Shown: positions 44,664-53,334 of the stretch, one piece after another
Position numbering within the stretch: position 1 is the stretch's first letter
Layout of the letters: each line of letters begins with the position of its first letter
Assembly (NCBI RefSeq): GCF_026341125.1
Contig: NZ_JAPEOR010000003.1
Coordinates: 1,674,001 to 1,738,000, forward strand
From: Streptomyces sp. NBC_01142
GTDB lineage: Bacteria; Actinomycetota; Actinomycetes; Streptomycetales; Streptomycetaceae
Direction: 5' to 3'
Length of the DNA: 64,000 nucleotides
Notes under the pieces: model-generated
What the model saw: only the letters and a program-made list of their open reading frames with translations
What the model was told of the DNA's origin: nothing
Database searches by the model: none
Program-made: the position numbers and the translations under genes

Positions 44664-45110
44664 TTAGCGGCGCTGGCGAGGGCCGCGGGGACGGATGGGC
44701 GTGACGGAGGCTGAGACCTGCCGGGCAAGCTGTTGTCGCAGGGCTTCGTTGTCGTGGTAGAGAGCGGCGATAGCGGTGGCTGTTGCCTTCAGCTTGTTCT
44801 GCAGGAGACAGCACTCCTGGGTCTTCTTGGCCAGGCGCCGCTTTAGTTCCGTGATGGTCGCGTCGCGCTGTGCCTCGCCGGGGGTCGTCTTGCCGTGGGC
44901 GGCGACGTGGGCGTCCCACTCGGCCAGGATGGTGTGCGCCCGATTCATCGTTGCGCGGCTGACCTGCGCTTCTTTGTAGAGGTTTTCTTTCGTGAGGCGG
45001 CCGTCGGTCCGTTGGGGGCGCCCTTCGAAGAGGCGGGTCATGGCTGCCCGCACAGCGGCAGCGGTCTTGGGGCTGACCTCATCTCGGAGGGCATTGGTGG
45101 GATGGGTCAC
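44664..45110 (-). CDS. TnpC-like coiled-coil accessory protein (DUF6262-like)
   Basis: A 148-aa basic protein whose GTG overlaps the intC stop (GTGA). Its first half has a helix-turn-helix-like stretch (RLTKENLYKEAQVSRATMNR), and its second half is a coiled coil (ELKRRLAKKTQECCLLQNKL, DNEALRQQLARQ). The same size, position and architecture are seen in TnpC of Tn554 and in DUF6262 proteins beside tripartite recombinases, where it influences the frequency and orientation of transposition. The longer frame to 45293 overlaps intC and is not used. Confidence 0.75.
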   Translation of the reverse strand: MTHPTNALRDEVSPKTAAAVRAAMTRLFEGRPQRTDGRLTKENLYKEAQVSRATMNRAHTILAEWDAHVAAHGKTTPGEAQRDATITELKRRLAKKTQECCLLQNKLKATATAIAALYHDNEALRQQLARQVSASVTPIRPRGPRQRR

Positions 45111-47191
45111 TGGGCTTCCCTCGCCATCGTGAAGACGTTGCGGGTGATGTCCAGTTCGCGCTCGGCGAGGTCCCGGCGAACGGCAGGGATGGCCGGGTTG
45201 TTGATGATCTCCAGCTGTTTGCGCTGGTGAGAGTCGTAGATCGGGAGGTGCTCGGGGCCGATCATGCTGTTCCCGCAGCGGTCGGGTCGGCATCGCCAGT
45301 CGAGGGGTCCGACGTGGCCGTCGGGAATGATCGCGTTTTCGAGGCAGACGGCTCCGACTGGGTTGGTGTGGTCTGCGGTGCAGTTGTTGAGCATGCCGAA
45401 ACGGATGTGGATTCTGGTGGTTCGCAGGAGGGAGTCGGCGGTGCGGGCATCGCCGTTGCGAGCCTTAACGCTCGCCGTGATCTGATCGAATGCGTCCTTG
45501 ACGCGCTCGGCGCCGGGACCGAATCCGATCTCCTCGCCTGCAGTGTGGCGCTGGTAAAGGTCTTTGATCTTGCGGAACTTGACGTTGTCGAGGGCATCGG
45601 TGAGGTAATTGGCCCAGTCGGAGTCGGACGCCGCGTAGCCGCGGGTCGTGGCGTTGGCCAGGGCCCGAGCGGCGACGTGCTTGAGCTGGATGCCAGTGGC
45701 GATCTCGGAGCCAGGGAACTGGTCGGTGAGCATCGCCATCGTGCGGCGGAACATGTGGGGACGGATGTAGGTGGTGGGGATCTCGTCGAGGCCCGACCAG
45801 GCCCGGCCGGCATTCGAGAACTGCACGAAAGCGGCGAGCATGGAGACACCCACGACGCTGTCGTCCTGCCGGCACCGATGGGTGTAAACGGGTGCGAAGA
45901 CGCGTTCGGGGTGGACGGAGACCGCTTCTGCGACCGCAAGGGCCTCAACGACGGGGGCGGCGATCCACCAGTGTTTTCCAGGCCGGTTGGCGGTTCCCTT
46001 GATCTTCGTGGAGGAGATGGAGGGAGCGTTGTAGTGCTCGACGACGGATCCCCGCATGATTTCGTGGATCTCTGAGTCACGCATCATGGAGAGCCCGACG
46101 ACCAGCACGAATGCCGCTTCGCGAAGAGCCTTCTTCAGGTCGAACAGCGCTTGCGAGTCGATCCCGGGGTGCCAGGGGCCGGTGCTGCCGTCTTCCCGGA
46201 GGACCTGTACCAGTTCCCCGGCCAACGTGTCCGTCGTCGTCCGCCCCATGGCCACGGCGTCCAGGACCATCTCACGGCGCTTGTGACGGATGTCGGCTCG
46301 GATGGCGAAGGCATTGCTGTTCAAAGGGTCGTAGCCGAGGACGAGCGTCAGCAGCTTCCAATTCACCTGCCCAGCTGGCCATTTGGACGACGGGGGATGG
46401 ACGGGGACCTTGTTCCGGTCGTCGGCGAACCACTCCTTGAGTCGTGCGTCGATGCCGCGCCTGGAGACCTGTGCGGCGGCATGGAGCTCACGCAGCCGAC
46501 GGTCGGCGCGAAGAACGTCCGGGGTGAACTTGTGGATGTAGGCCCAGGCGGCACGAATCAGTGGAAACCAGGTCTCCGGTGGAACGGCAGGCGTCGAGAG
46601 CCCCTGCTCAGCACTGCGCTGGGCGACGCTGGATCCACTCTGCTCAGGCCACGGGTCTCCGGCCGGCCAGGGCAAGCTCAGGAGTGGCTCGGCCGCCGCC
46701 AGTCTCTTCAAGGTGGTCACATGCCCCAGGACGGTGCCCGGGACAGCGCCGCCCGAGACCAGGTCGGTGATGCGCTGCCGGAGGTCTTCGACTGTCCAGG
46801 TATCTGGACGCGGAGGGTGCCCCGCCTCCTGCGCCCAGCGTGCGATCGTCCGCAGGTGCGAGGCCGACTGGATCAAGGTCCGTGGGTCGGAGCAGCCGTT
46901 CAGGGCGACGCCGGCCTTGAGGGCCGCCAGGTGGCGCTGGTTGAACGTGAACATCAGAAACTCGCGTGCCAGCAGGTTCCAGTAGGGGTCCTCCAGCTCT
47001 TTGCTGAAGCTCATTTTCCAGGTGCCCCGGTTGACGTTGGCGGGGCGTTTGAGGACACCGTTGAAGTCCCAGCTGCGTGTGTCGCCGAACCGGGGAACGC
47101 GGGCTCCGGGCAGCAGAGCGCGGCCTTGGACGACGGGTTCGTCGTCGCGGAAGAGAGACGGTCGCCGCTGCTGGGGCAGCACCAGGATCAT
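45107..47191 (-). CDS. IntC/TnpB-like tyrosine recombinase of the Tn554-like element
   Basis: A 694-aa phage-integrase-type protein. The catalytic region reads TTYIRPHMFRRTMAMLTDQF (H-x-x-R), IQLKHVAARALANATTRGYA with the probable Tyr. A Cys/His cluster (NCTADHTNPVGAVC, WRCRPDRC) near the C-terminus looks like a zinc-binding module. The ATG overlaps the intB stop (ATGA) and its own stop overlaps the tnpC-like start. It is the third recombinase of the operon, needed with the other two for integration. Confidence 0.85.
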   Translation of the reverse strand: MILVLPQQRRPSLFRDDEPVVQGRALLPGARVPRFGDTRSWDFNGVLKRPANVNRGTWKMSFSKELEDPYWNLLAREFLMFTFNQRHLAALKAGVALNGCSDPRTLIQSASHLRTIARWAQEAGHPPRPDTWTVEDLRQRITDLVSGGAVPGTVLGHVTTLKRLAAAEPLLSLPWPAGDPWPEQSGSSVAQRSAEQGLSTPAVPPETWFPLIRAAWAYIHKFTPDVLRADRRLRELHAAAQVSRRGIDARLKEWFADDRNKVPVHPPSSKWPAGQVNWKLLTLVLGYDPLNSNAFAIRADIRHKRREMVLDAVAMGRTTTDTLAGELVQVLREDGSTGPWHPGIDSQALFDLKKALREAAFVLVVGLSMMRDSEIHEIMRGSVVEHYNAPSISSTKIKGTANRPGKHWWIAAPVVEALAVAEAVSVHPERVFAPVYTHRCRQDDSVVGVSMLAAFVQFSNAGRAWSGLDEIPTTYIRPHMFRRTMAMLTDQFPGSEIATGIQLKHVAARALANATTRGYAASDSDWANYLTDALDNVKFRKIKDLYQRHTAGEEIGFGPGAERVKDAFDQITASVKARNGDARTADSLLRTTRIHIRFGMLNNCTADHTNPVGAVCLENAIIPDGHVGPLDWRCRPDRCGNSMIGPEHLPIYDSHQRKQLEIINNPAIPAVRRDLAERELDITRNVFTMAREAQ

Positions 47192-48808
47192 GCGTCGAAC
47201 TCCGTAGTCGCGGTCAGGGGCAGGTCCAGGACGGCATCACCGGCGTCGATGTGTTTGCGGGCCGCGGCGTTTTCCTCGTCTGTGCGGTCGGTCAGAACAG
47301 CTCGCAGGTTCACCCAGCTCTGCCCCCAAAGCCGGGTGAAGACCTGCGGGGCCAATCGTGTGCGAAGCCTCTTCAGGTGGTCTTCGAAGAGGAGAAGTTG
47401 AGGGAGATTGGAAGGCAGGATCCAGGCATTGCGGCACTCCAGGCAGCGCAGCGGTGCCACGGCGCAAAGCTCGCCGGGCGGGCTGAACGGCGACTCGTAG
47501 GGGTTCCTGCAGTGCGAGACGCCCATGTCGAGCTGGCCTGCCATGATGGCCTCGGCTTCGTCAGCGGACAGGCCCGCATCCCGCAGCTGGGGCTGATCGA
47601 TGTCCTCGGCGACGTCGGGGGTAATGACAATGGGGCCGTCGACGCGGGCAAGGGCCTGGTCGAACCAGTGCTGCTGGGCCGTGGTGATCGTCCGGCCGGA
47701 CATGATCCGCAGCGTGGTGCCCTGTGCGTAGTGACCGGCGAAGGTCTGCTCAGTGTGATCGTCGGCGGCGGCGCCGACGCGCCCTTCGGTGACGATGGCC
47801 TTCTCGACCTTGACGGACTTGCGCAGACGCCCAATGTGGCGGTCGCCCTTGATCTCGACGCCCATGGTGTCCAGCCACTCGCCGAACGAGCCGCCTGGGG
47901 AGTCGGTGAGCCATTGGCCGAAGAACGGTTCGAAGTTGTTGCGGACGACTGCGCTGACGAAGAGCGTTTGGGTGACGTGCGGGGCCTTGGCGCGGACCCG
48001 CGCAGTGACATCCAACAGTTGGCGGACCACCTCGCTGGCCTCGCGTCGTGGCCAGTTCACGGTGAGCCGCCCGTCGCTCTCCTCTGCCGTCGGCGTATCG
48101 GCAGCGGTTCTGTCGCGGAAGGCTCGGTGCCGCAGCAGCCCGGCACGGCTCTTGAGCAGGGTGAGACGGACGCCCTTGGGCAGGAACTCCACCTCGGACT
48201 CACCGAAGCCGGTGACCTCCTCGGAGGCGTAGCCGGTGGCGTCCATCAGCAGGACCCGGAAGGCGTGCAGTTCGCCGGTAACCGGATAGAGCTCACGGAG
48301 CAGCCGCCGACCGAGCCGGATCCGCGCTTGTCGTGGGATGAAGCGTCCGTCCCCGGCAGTGAAAGCTTGCAGTTCCGTCGGCCATTGGCCGGGAGGCGGC
48401 GTGTTGTGACGGATGTCGTCCGGCGTGATCTCATCGCGGGCCAGGCCCCAGAGCAGGTCAGGAATGCTGGTCCAGCTGCCTCGCGAGGGATGGCGTCCCC
48501 GCTCAGCCAGGGCCCAGCCTTCGTGTAGACGCTTGCGGGTGGTGTGAGCGCTCTGCCAGGCCGCGCGGACCAGTGCCCGCTTCTCCTGGCGGGTGAACTC
48601 GTCCCGCTCCGTCCACTCGCCCCAGCCGAGGAGGGCGGGGCCGCGGGCCAGCCGGGCCAGATCCGGAGCGACCGGGCGCTCAGGGTGGTCGTCTCGGCGC
48701 ACGATCAGAGTGCGCAGGACGCTTGCCGTCAGACGTGGTCTGGTCGAGCCCTCGGCGTAGTCCTCGGGCAGGGACAGCTCCCAGTCGGCCAGCGTTTTGA
48801 AGAGGCTA

Positions 48809-50065
48809 GTGCTGTGACCGGGATGGTTCACCGGGTTGCTGGTCGCGTTGGTAGGTGCTGGGCCGGTTGGATGTGAGGACATATCCGATCCGGCACCGTG
48901 GAGGCGCGTAGTGGCAGAGCCCGTTCGAGTCCGCAGGCTGACCGACCAGGAGGGGCAGCGGCTGCAGCAGATCGTGCGCCGGGGCAGCACCAGCACGGTG
49001 CGCTACCGGCGGGCGATGATGCTGCTGGCCTCGGCCGGCGGGAACCGGGTGCCGGTCATCGCCCAGCTGGTGCAGGCCGATGAGGACACGGTGCGCGATG
49101 TGATCCACCGGTTCAACGAGATCGGCCTGGCCTGCCTGGACCCTCGGTGGGCGGGAGGCCGTCCCCGCCTGCTCAGCCGTGATGACGAGGACTTCGTCGT
49201 GGCGACGGCCACTACCCGCCCGGCCAAACTCGGCCAGCCCTTCACCCGCTGGTCCATCCGCAAACTCGCCGCCTACCTGCGCAAGGTCCACGGCCGGGTG
49301 ATCCGCATCGGCCGCGAGGCCCTGCGCTGCCTGCTCGCCCGCCGTGGGGTCACCTTCCAGCGGACCAAGACCTGGAAGGAATCCACCGACCCCGAGCGCG
49401 ACACCAAGCTCGACCGCATCGAGCACATCCTGGACAACTTCCCCGACCGCGTTTTCGCCTTCGACGAGTTCGGCCCGCTGGGCATCCGCCCCACCGGCGG
49501 GTCCTGCTGGGCGAAGCAGAACCGTCCCGAACGGGTCCCGGCGACCTACCACCGCACCCACGGGGTCACCTACTTCCACGGCTGCTACTCGGTCGGCGAC
49601 GACACTCTGTGGGGCGTCAACCGCCGCCACAAAGGTGCCGCGAACTCCCTGGCCGCGCTGAAGTCGATCCGTGCCGCCCGCCCGGACGGCGCCCCGATCT
49701 ACGTGATCATGGACAACCTCTCCGCACACAAGGGCACCAAGATCCGCGTCTGGGCGAAGAAGAACAGGGTGGAGCTGTGCTTCACCCCGACCAACGCCTC
49801 CTGGGCCAACCCCGTCGAGGCGCACTTCGGGCCGCTGCGGCAGTTCACCCTCGCCAACTCCCACCACCCCAACCACACCGTCCAGACCCGCGCCCTGCAC
49901 GCCTACCTGCGCTGGCGCAACACCAACGCCCGCCACCCCGACGTCCTGGCCGCCCAACGAAAGGAGCGCGCACGCATCCGCAGCGAGAAAGGCATCCGCT
50001 GGGGCGGACACCCCCTCGTGACCGCCGCGTGAACAGCCAACGGTGAACCATCCCGGCCACAGCAC
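48809..50065 (+). mobile_element. intact IS630-family element inside intB
   Basis: 1,257 bp with inverted ends GTGCTGTGACCGGGATGG (48809-) and, reverse-complemented, GTGCTGTGGCCGGGATGG (to 50065), flanked by the TA duplication (48807-48808, 50066-50067) typical of IS630/Tc1 elements. Contains one intact transposase in the orientation opposite to intB. Confidence 0.93.
48911..50032 (+). CDS. IS630-family transposase
   Basis: A 373-aa protein from the GTG at 48911 with GGAGG 7-8 bases before it. N-terminal helix-turn-helix (IAQLVQADEDTVRDVIHRFN) with a second winged region, then the DDE_3 core: DRVFAFDEFGPLGIRP (first Asp/Glu region), IYVIMDNLSAHKGTKIRVWA (second Asp) and CFTPTNASWANPVEAHFGPL (final Glu). 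Complete and uninterrupted, so probably active. Confidence 0.92.
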   Translation: MAEPVRVRRLTDQEGQRLQQIVRRGSTSTVRYRRAMMLLASAGGNRVPVIAQLVQADEDTVRDVIHRFNEIGLACLDPRWAGGRPRLLSRDDEDFVVATATTRPAKLGQPFTRWSIRKLAAYLRKVHGRVIRIGREALRCLLARRGVTFQRTKTWKESTDPERDTKLDRIEHILDNFPDRVFAFDEFGPLGIRPTGGSCWAKQNRPERVPATYHRTHGVTYFHGCYSVGDDTLWGVNRRHKGAANSLAALKSIRAARPDGAPIYVIMDNLSAHKGTKIRVWAKKNRVELCFTPTNASWANPVEAHFGPLRQFTLANSHHPNHTVQTRALHAYLRWRNTNARHPDVLAAQRKERARIRSEKGIRWGGHPLVTAA

Positions 50066-50380
50066 TAGGTTCAGCGAGCGACGCCTTCGCCGCCGGCGGC
50101 CCCAGGTGCTCGTCCACGTATCGGCAGAACCGGTCGATCGCCTGGTCGTAGACCTTGGCATGGATCGTGATGCCTGTGGCTGCCACATACTCGACCCACT
50201 CGTCCGCTAACTGCATGGCCAGTAGCGAACAGCGGTAACGCGATGGATCCACGGCCAGTAGATACCCGGGGCCCGCGACGACTCGGGGTCCGGCGCCGCC
50301 CGCCGGAACCGGGTTCGCCAGAGCTGCCAGAAGCCGTTCGCGCTCCTGCTTACTGCGGCCCGACTTGCGTGCCGCCGGCA

Positions 50381-51844
50381 TCAGCGGCGGCCCTTGGTGT
50401 CGGACAGGGCGTGCGCGGCGATCTGAGCGTAGGTCGCCTCGTCGTCCCCGACCCAGCTGGCGAACGCGGCCTCGAACTCGTCGATCAAGTCGTCGGTGTA
50501 CTGGAGATATTGGTACGTGGTTTCCGGACTGGCGTGACCGAGTCGGCGGCTGACGATCAGCAGGGGGTTGTGCCGGATGTGTCCGGTCAGGTAGGAGCGA
50601 TGCCGACGGCGGCGGGCCTGCAGGTCTGGCTCCCGGCCGTCCATGATGTTCTCCAGGTAAGTCAGCAGCTGCAGAGCGTAGGTGTGCCTTAGGTCGTGCC
50701 ATCTCCAGCGTCGAGCGGGCAGATGCGGAGTGGTCTCGTCGGCGAGCGCGTTCGTGCGCGTCCAGGCCCGGTGGCGGTAGTTCTTCCAGGCGTCCGCCCC
50801 CGGCATCAGCCCGCCGCGGCAGACGAACAGGGACAACGCCTCCAGGCCGAACGCGCCCTCATAGACGGTGATCCGCCGCAGCTTGGCAGGCATGGCCGAC
50901 ATCTGGAACTCACGCACAACGCCGTCCAGGATGCCCCGCACCCGGCCGCCGGCCACGTCGACCTCGCCCACCACGAACAGGTCGCGGGCCTTGCGCTCCA
51001 GAGTCCGGGCAGCCCGGCGGACGATCTCCGGACGCTCCAGCAAGCAGAACAGGTCCGCGGAGGCGACGGCATCCTCGGGGACGTAGACGGTGCGGGCTTT
51101 GCCGTACTTCGCGCAAGCCTGCACTGTGTACTCGGCCGCCCCGCCCGGCATGCCCGGCCAAAGCCCGATCTCGGGAAGCAGCACCGTCGACCACTCCCGC
51201 CATCGTGACCCCGACCCCAGAGCTATGTCCGAGCCAGCCCGGTTGCGTAGCGGCGACCACCCGCGAAAGCTCTGGTCAACCTGGGCGTTGGGCAGCTGGC
51301 CGCCCAACCCCACGTCCCGCAAGTACCGGTACTGCTCAAATGTCAGGTGCCGGATGTCCATGCTGGACCGGACCCGCGGCGCCAGCGCGTTGCGTCCCCG
51401 CGCCGCCAACCTCGCCGGCCGGTGCGACAAGAGCCCCCTGTTGACGAGGAACCCATAGAGGTCGTCCTGGACAAACGACTCCTTGCCCCACGCCGACCCG
51501 CCGATCGGCTTCTCCTGCCACCGGGTCCGCTGGTCGCGGTACGAAACGAGATCCGACTCCACCGCCGACAGCACATCGCTGCCCAGGCCAGCCAGGTAGT
51601 CGTCCAGCCGGCCGACCGCCCGCCCGTAGTCCTTCAGCGTGCTCTCGTCCAGCAAGGCCGTCGACAGGTACCGGCCGAACTCGCACAGGGGCGGGACCGG
51701 CATCTGCGTCTCCTCGTCGAGAAACACCGGCGTCCCATCGAGCACACCCCGCCGCTTCAGCAGAGCAGCGACCTCCGCTGCGGAGATGACATCAGTGTCC
51801 AGGAACCTCTCCAGCAGCCCAGACTGCACAAAAGCAAGATCCAC
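50381..51844 (-). CDS. IntA/TnpA-like tyrosine recombinase of the Tn554-like element
   Basis: A 487-aa integrase. I chose the GTG at 51844 because GGGAGGAG lies 6 bases upstream; a GTG at 51928 would place the start 2 bases from the core sequence and has no RBS. An N-terminal SAM-like region (STLKDYGRAVGRLDDYLAGL) precedes the catalytic domain with RWRWHDLRHTYALQLL (H-x-x-R near 382), RRLGHASPETTYQYLQYTDD (H437 and the Tyr at about 445-450). First gene of the recombinase operon, reading inward from the right end. Confidence 0.88.
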   Translation of the reverse strand: MDLAFVQSGLLERFLDTDVISAAEVAALLKRRGVLDGTPVFLDEETQMPVPPLCEFGRYLSTALLDESTLKDYGRAVGRLDDYLAGLGSDVLSAVESDLVSYRDQRTRWQEKPIGGSAWGKESFVQDDLYGFLVNRGLLSHRPARLAARGRNALAPRVRSSMDIRHLTFEQYRYLRDVGLGGQLPNAQVDQSFRGWSPLRNRAGSDIALGSGSRWREWSTVLLPEIGLWPGMPGGAAEYTVQACAKYGKARTVYVPEDAVASADLFCLLERPEIVRRAARTLERKARDLFVVGEVDVAGGRVRGILDGVVREFQMSAMPAKLRRITVYEGAFGLEALSLFVCRGGLMPGADAWKNYRHRAWTRTNALADETTPHLPARRWRWHDLRHTYALQLLTYLENIMDGREPDLQARRRRHRSYLTGHIRHNPLLIVSRRLGHASPETTYQYLQYTDDLIDEFEAAFASWVGDDEATYAQIAAHALSDTKGRR

Positions 51845-51929
51845 GCTCGCTCCTCCCAGGGACCTGAGAGGAACTCCCGTCAGCTCACCTGTCTCGTACC
51901 ACCACAACGCATCGAGACTGAACCACACA

Positions 51930-51941
51930 TCTCATGAGACA
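51930..51941. other. right attachment-like core of the Tn554-like element
   Basis: TCTCATGAGACA, identical to the left-junction core, sits directly before the resumed ku sequence; its first ten bases are a perfect palindrome. Confidence 0.6.
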
Positions 51942-52131
51942 GATTTGAACAGCGGAAAGAAGAGCCGCGCGAGCTGGACGACGAGTACGGACACGCCCTC
52001 GAGCAGCTGATCGCGGCGAAGGCGAGCGGCGGCGAGCTGACCGAGTCGCCGGTGGAGGCGGTGCCGGCGGTGGACCTGATGGCCGCGCTGGAGGCGAGCG
52101 TACGAGCGGCGCGATCTAAGCGCGGCGAGTG
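51942..52131 (+). pseudogene. ku: ku, 3' part
   Basis: The frame FEQRKEEPRELDDEYGHALE, QLIAAKASGGELTESPVEA, VDLMAALEASVRAARSKRGE ends at the TGA at 52131. This is the C-terminal helical tail found after the core in streptomycete Ku proteins. It has no start of its own and belongs to the 5' part at 41749. Confidence 0.85.
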
Positions 52132-52141
52132 AAGAAGGCGG

Positions 52142-52645
52142 TCAGGGCGACGGGACTGATGTGGCGGCCTTCATGAACTCGTCGTTCACCCGGACGAAGT
52201 TGTTGGCGTTCTGGTACTGGACGGACGTGATGTCGTTGCCGCCCAGGTCCATGTCGAAGCCCGCGTCGCGCAGCGCGCGGATCTCCTCCTCTTCCTTCAT
52301 CTTGGTCTTGATGAAGCCCTCGACGTCGGCGGGCGAGGCGAAGTAGCCGTGGTCCTTGCCGGCCTTCCGGTAGGTCTTCACGATCCGGTCGATCAGCTAC
52401 TTGAGACCGGTCTCGCACTGCGGGGTGTACGCCGCACCGCGGAAGTACTTGCTGGTGACGATGTTGACCGTGTTCACCGACCAGAAGTCGGGGAACGCGA
52501 CGCCACGCTGCTCGAAGTTCACCGAGCTGTCACGCCAGTTGGTCATGACGACGTCACGGCGCTCCCAGGCCACCTCGTCGTACGGATGCACGCCGGGGTG
52601 GTCTCGACAGAGGACGCGCAACAGGTCCAGAGCCTGCACCCGCAC
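52142..52645 (-). pseudogene. nrdJ: nrdJ (B12-dependent ribonucleotide reductase) remnant
   Basis: Minus-strand sequence VHPYDEVAWERRDVVMTNWR, FEQRGVAFPDFWSVNTVNIV and TSKYFRGAAYTPQ matches the N-terminal part of NrdJ. A TAG (52396-52398 region) replaces the expected Gln in KQLIDR. It then continues LIDRIVKTYRKAGKDHGYFA, and jumps to EEEIRALRDAGFDMDLGGND and ITSVQYQNANNFVRVNDEFM, normally much further along. So an internal deletion, a nonsense codon and loss of both ends have reduced a gene of about 960 codons to under 170. Confidence 0.85.
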
Positions 52646-52700
52646 CTCCCACCTGGCAGTACTTCGCCCCGCCGCATGAATCTCCGACGGGGCGAAATGA

Positions 52701-52901
52701 TCAGTAGCGGCTCTGAACCCACACGATGATCAGGCTCACCGCGCCGCTGCCGAGGGTGTACGCCGCACCGTGGATGAGCTGATGCTGGACACTCTGTCCA
52801 TGTACGGCGATCCATTTCCGCAGGTGGCGGTGAGTGGAGGCACGCCACCTGTCCAGGTGAGCCCTGGGCTTAGAACAGCGTTTGCGGCTACTCTCTTCCA
52901 T
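52701..52901 (-). CDS. small single-helix protein
   Basis: A 66-aa protein with a good ribosome site (AAAGGA, 8 bases before the ATG at 52901). A basic N-terminal half (RKRCSKPRAHLDRWRAS) precedes a single hydrophobic helix AAYTLGSGAVSLIIVWVQSR. Possibly a small membrane peptide. No family recognised. Confidence 0.5.
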   Translation of the reverse strand: MEESSRKRCSKPRAHLDRWRASTHRHLRKWIAVHGQSVQHQLIHGAAYTLGSGAVSLIIVWVQSRY

Positions 52902-53334
52902 ACGGAGTTCCTTTCGTCATGCCGACGTCTTGGGACACCGCGCAAGGAGTCCTCTCGGCTTGTGGCCTACGAAACCCGCCGAGGTGCAGGGCTCCTTTTG
53001 CGCGTTGAGCAGGAGTCTACGGATGCTGCGCGACAAATCCGGCCCGGGGACCACAAGTTGTGTGCGCTCAGCGCGCGCCCCGACCCCAGTGGCGTCGCTG
53101 TGCGTAGCCACCCTTCTACTTTCGTCGGGGAAAGTAGAAGGGCGTGACCCTGGGCGGCACTGATGGATGCTCTGCGTGTTCCATGTGAGCTGCCTCACTC
53201 ATGTCGTATGGGCGCAAGCCTCCAGCCCAAGAGGCCGATCAGGTTGTGCAGCACGAGCACGTGAGTCCAGCCGCGCCCAGACCGGCGAGCAGAGCGCCGG
53301 TGCTGTAGCCGGTGAGGACTTCGCCAGCTCGTGT
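52902..53334. other. intergenic with strong hairpin
   Basis: No gene is supported. The only clear structure is the hairpin at 53111-53142. Being next to an integrase, this stretch may include an attachment site, but no duplicated half was found in the window. Confidence 0.4.
53111..53142 (-). terminator. hairpin terminator downstream of the integrase
   Basis: A perfect 13-bp stem, CCCTTCTACTTTC (53111-53123) and GAAAGTAGAAGGG (53130-53142), with a 6-base loop. It lies 3' of the minus-strand integrase gene and is symmetrical, so it may act both ways. Confidence 0.7.

Larger units (their letters stand above)
47188..50381 (-). pseudogene. IntB tyrosine recombinase interrupted by IS630
   Basis: The gene starts at the ATG at 50381 (TGATG overlap with the intA stop): MPAARKSGRSKQERERLLAA, then AIDRFCRYVDEHLG. 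It is cut at 50066 by IS630. It resumes at 48806 with SLFKTLADWELSLPEDY and runs to 47188, with HTEQTFAGHYAQGTTLRIMS as the recombinase Tyr region and a Cys pair CRNPYE/CLECRN. Deleting the IS and one TA joins the halves in frame as ASLAEP-SLFKTL, giving a protein of about 644 aa. The frame opening at 48996 is an IS-derived artificial N-terminus. Confidence 0.85.
42372..51941. mobile_element. Tn554-like transposon with tripartite tyrosine recombinases, inserted in ku
   Basis: A 9.57-kb insertion between the two halves of ku. The 12-base TCTCATGAGACA occurs at both junctions (42372-42383, 51930-51941), the likely crossover or recombinase-binding core; the exact ends are uncertain by about 15 bases. 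A minus-strand operon near the right end encodes recombinases intA, intB and intC and a TnpC-like protein, all with overlapping starts and stops. The left half carries a plus-strand two-gene cargo. An IS630 interrupts intB. Tn554 of staphylococci has the same TnpA-TnpB-TnpC logic. Confidence 0.85.

Noticed and set aside
45227..46075. 282-aa plus-strand frame over intC, with similar ones over intB
   Set aside because: Gly/Val/Asp-rich shadow with no family resemblance; intC on the minus strand has catalytic motifs.
48809..48996. N-terminus of the 602-aa intB frame
   Set aside because: These residues are read from the IS630 end; the true intB start is at 50381.
53111..53142. Hairpin as a tRNA or attachment site
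   Set aside because: It lacks cloverleaf features or a CCA end and has no second copy; a terminator explains it better.
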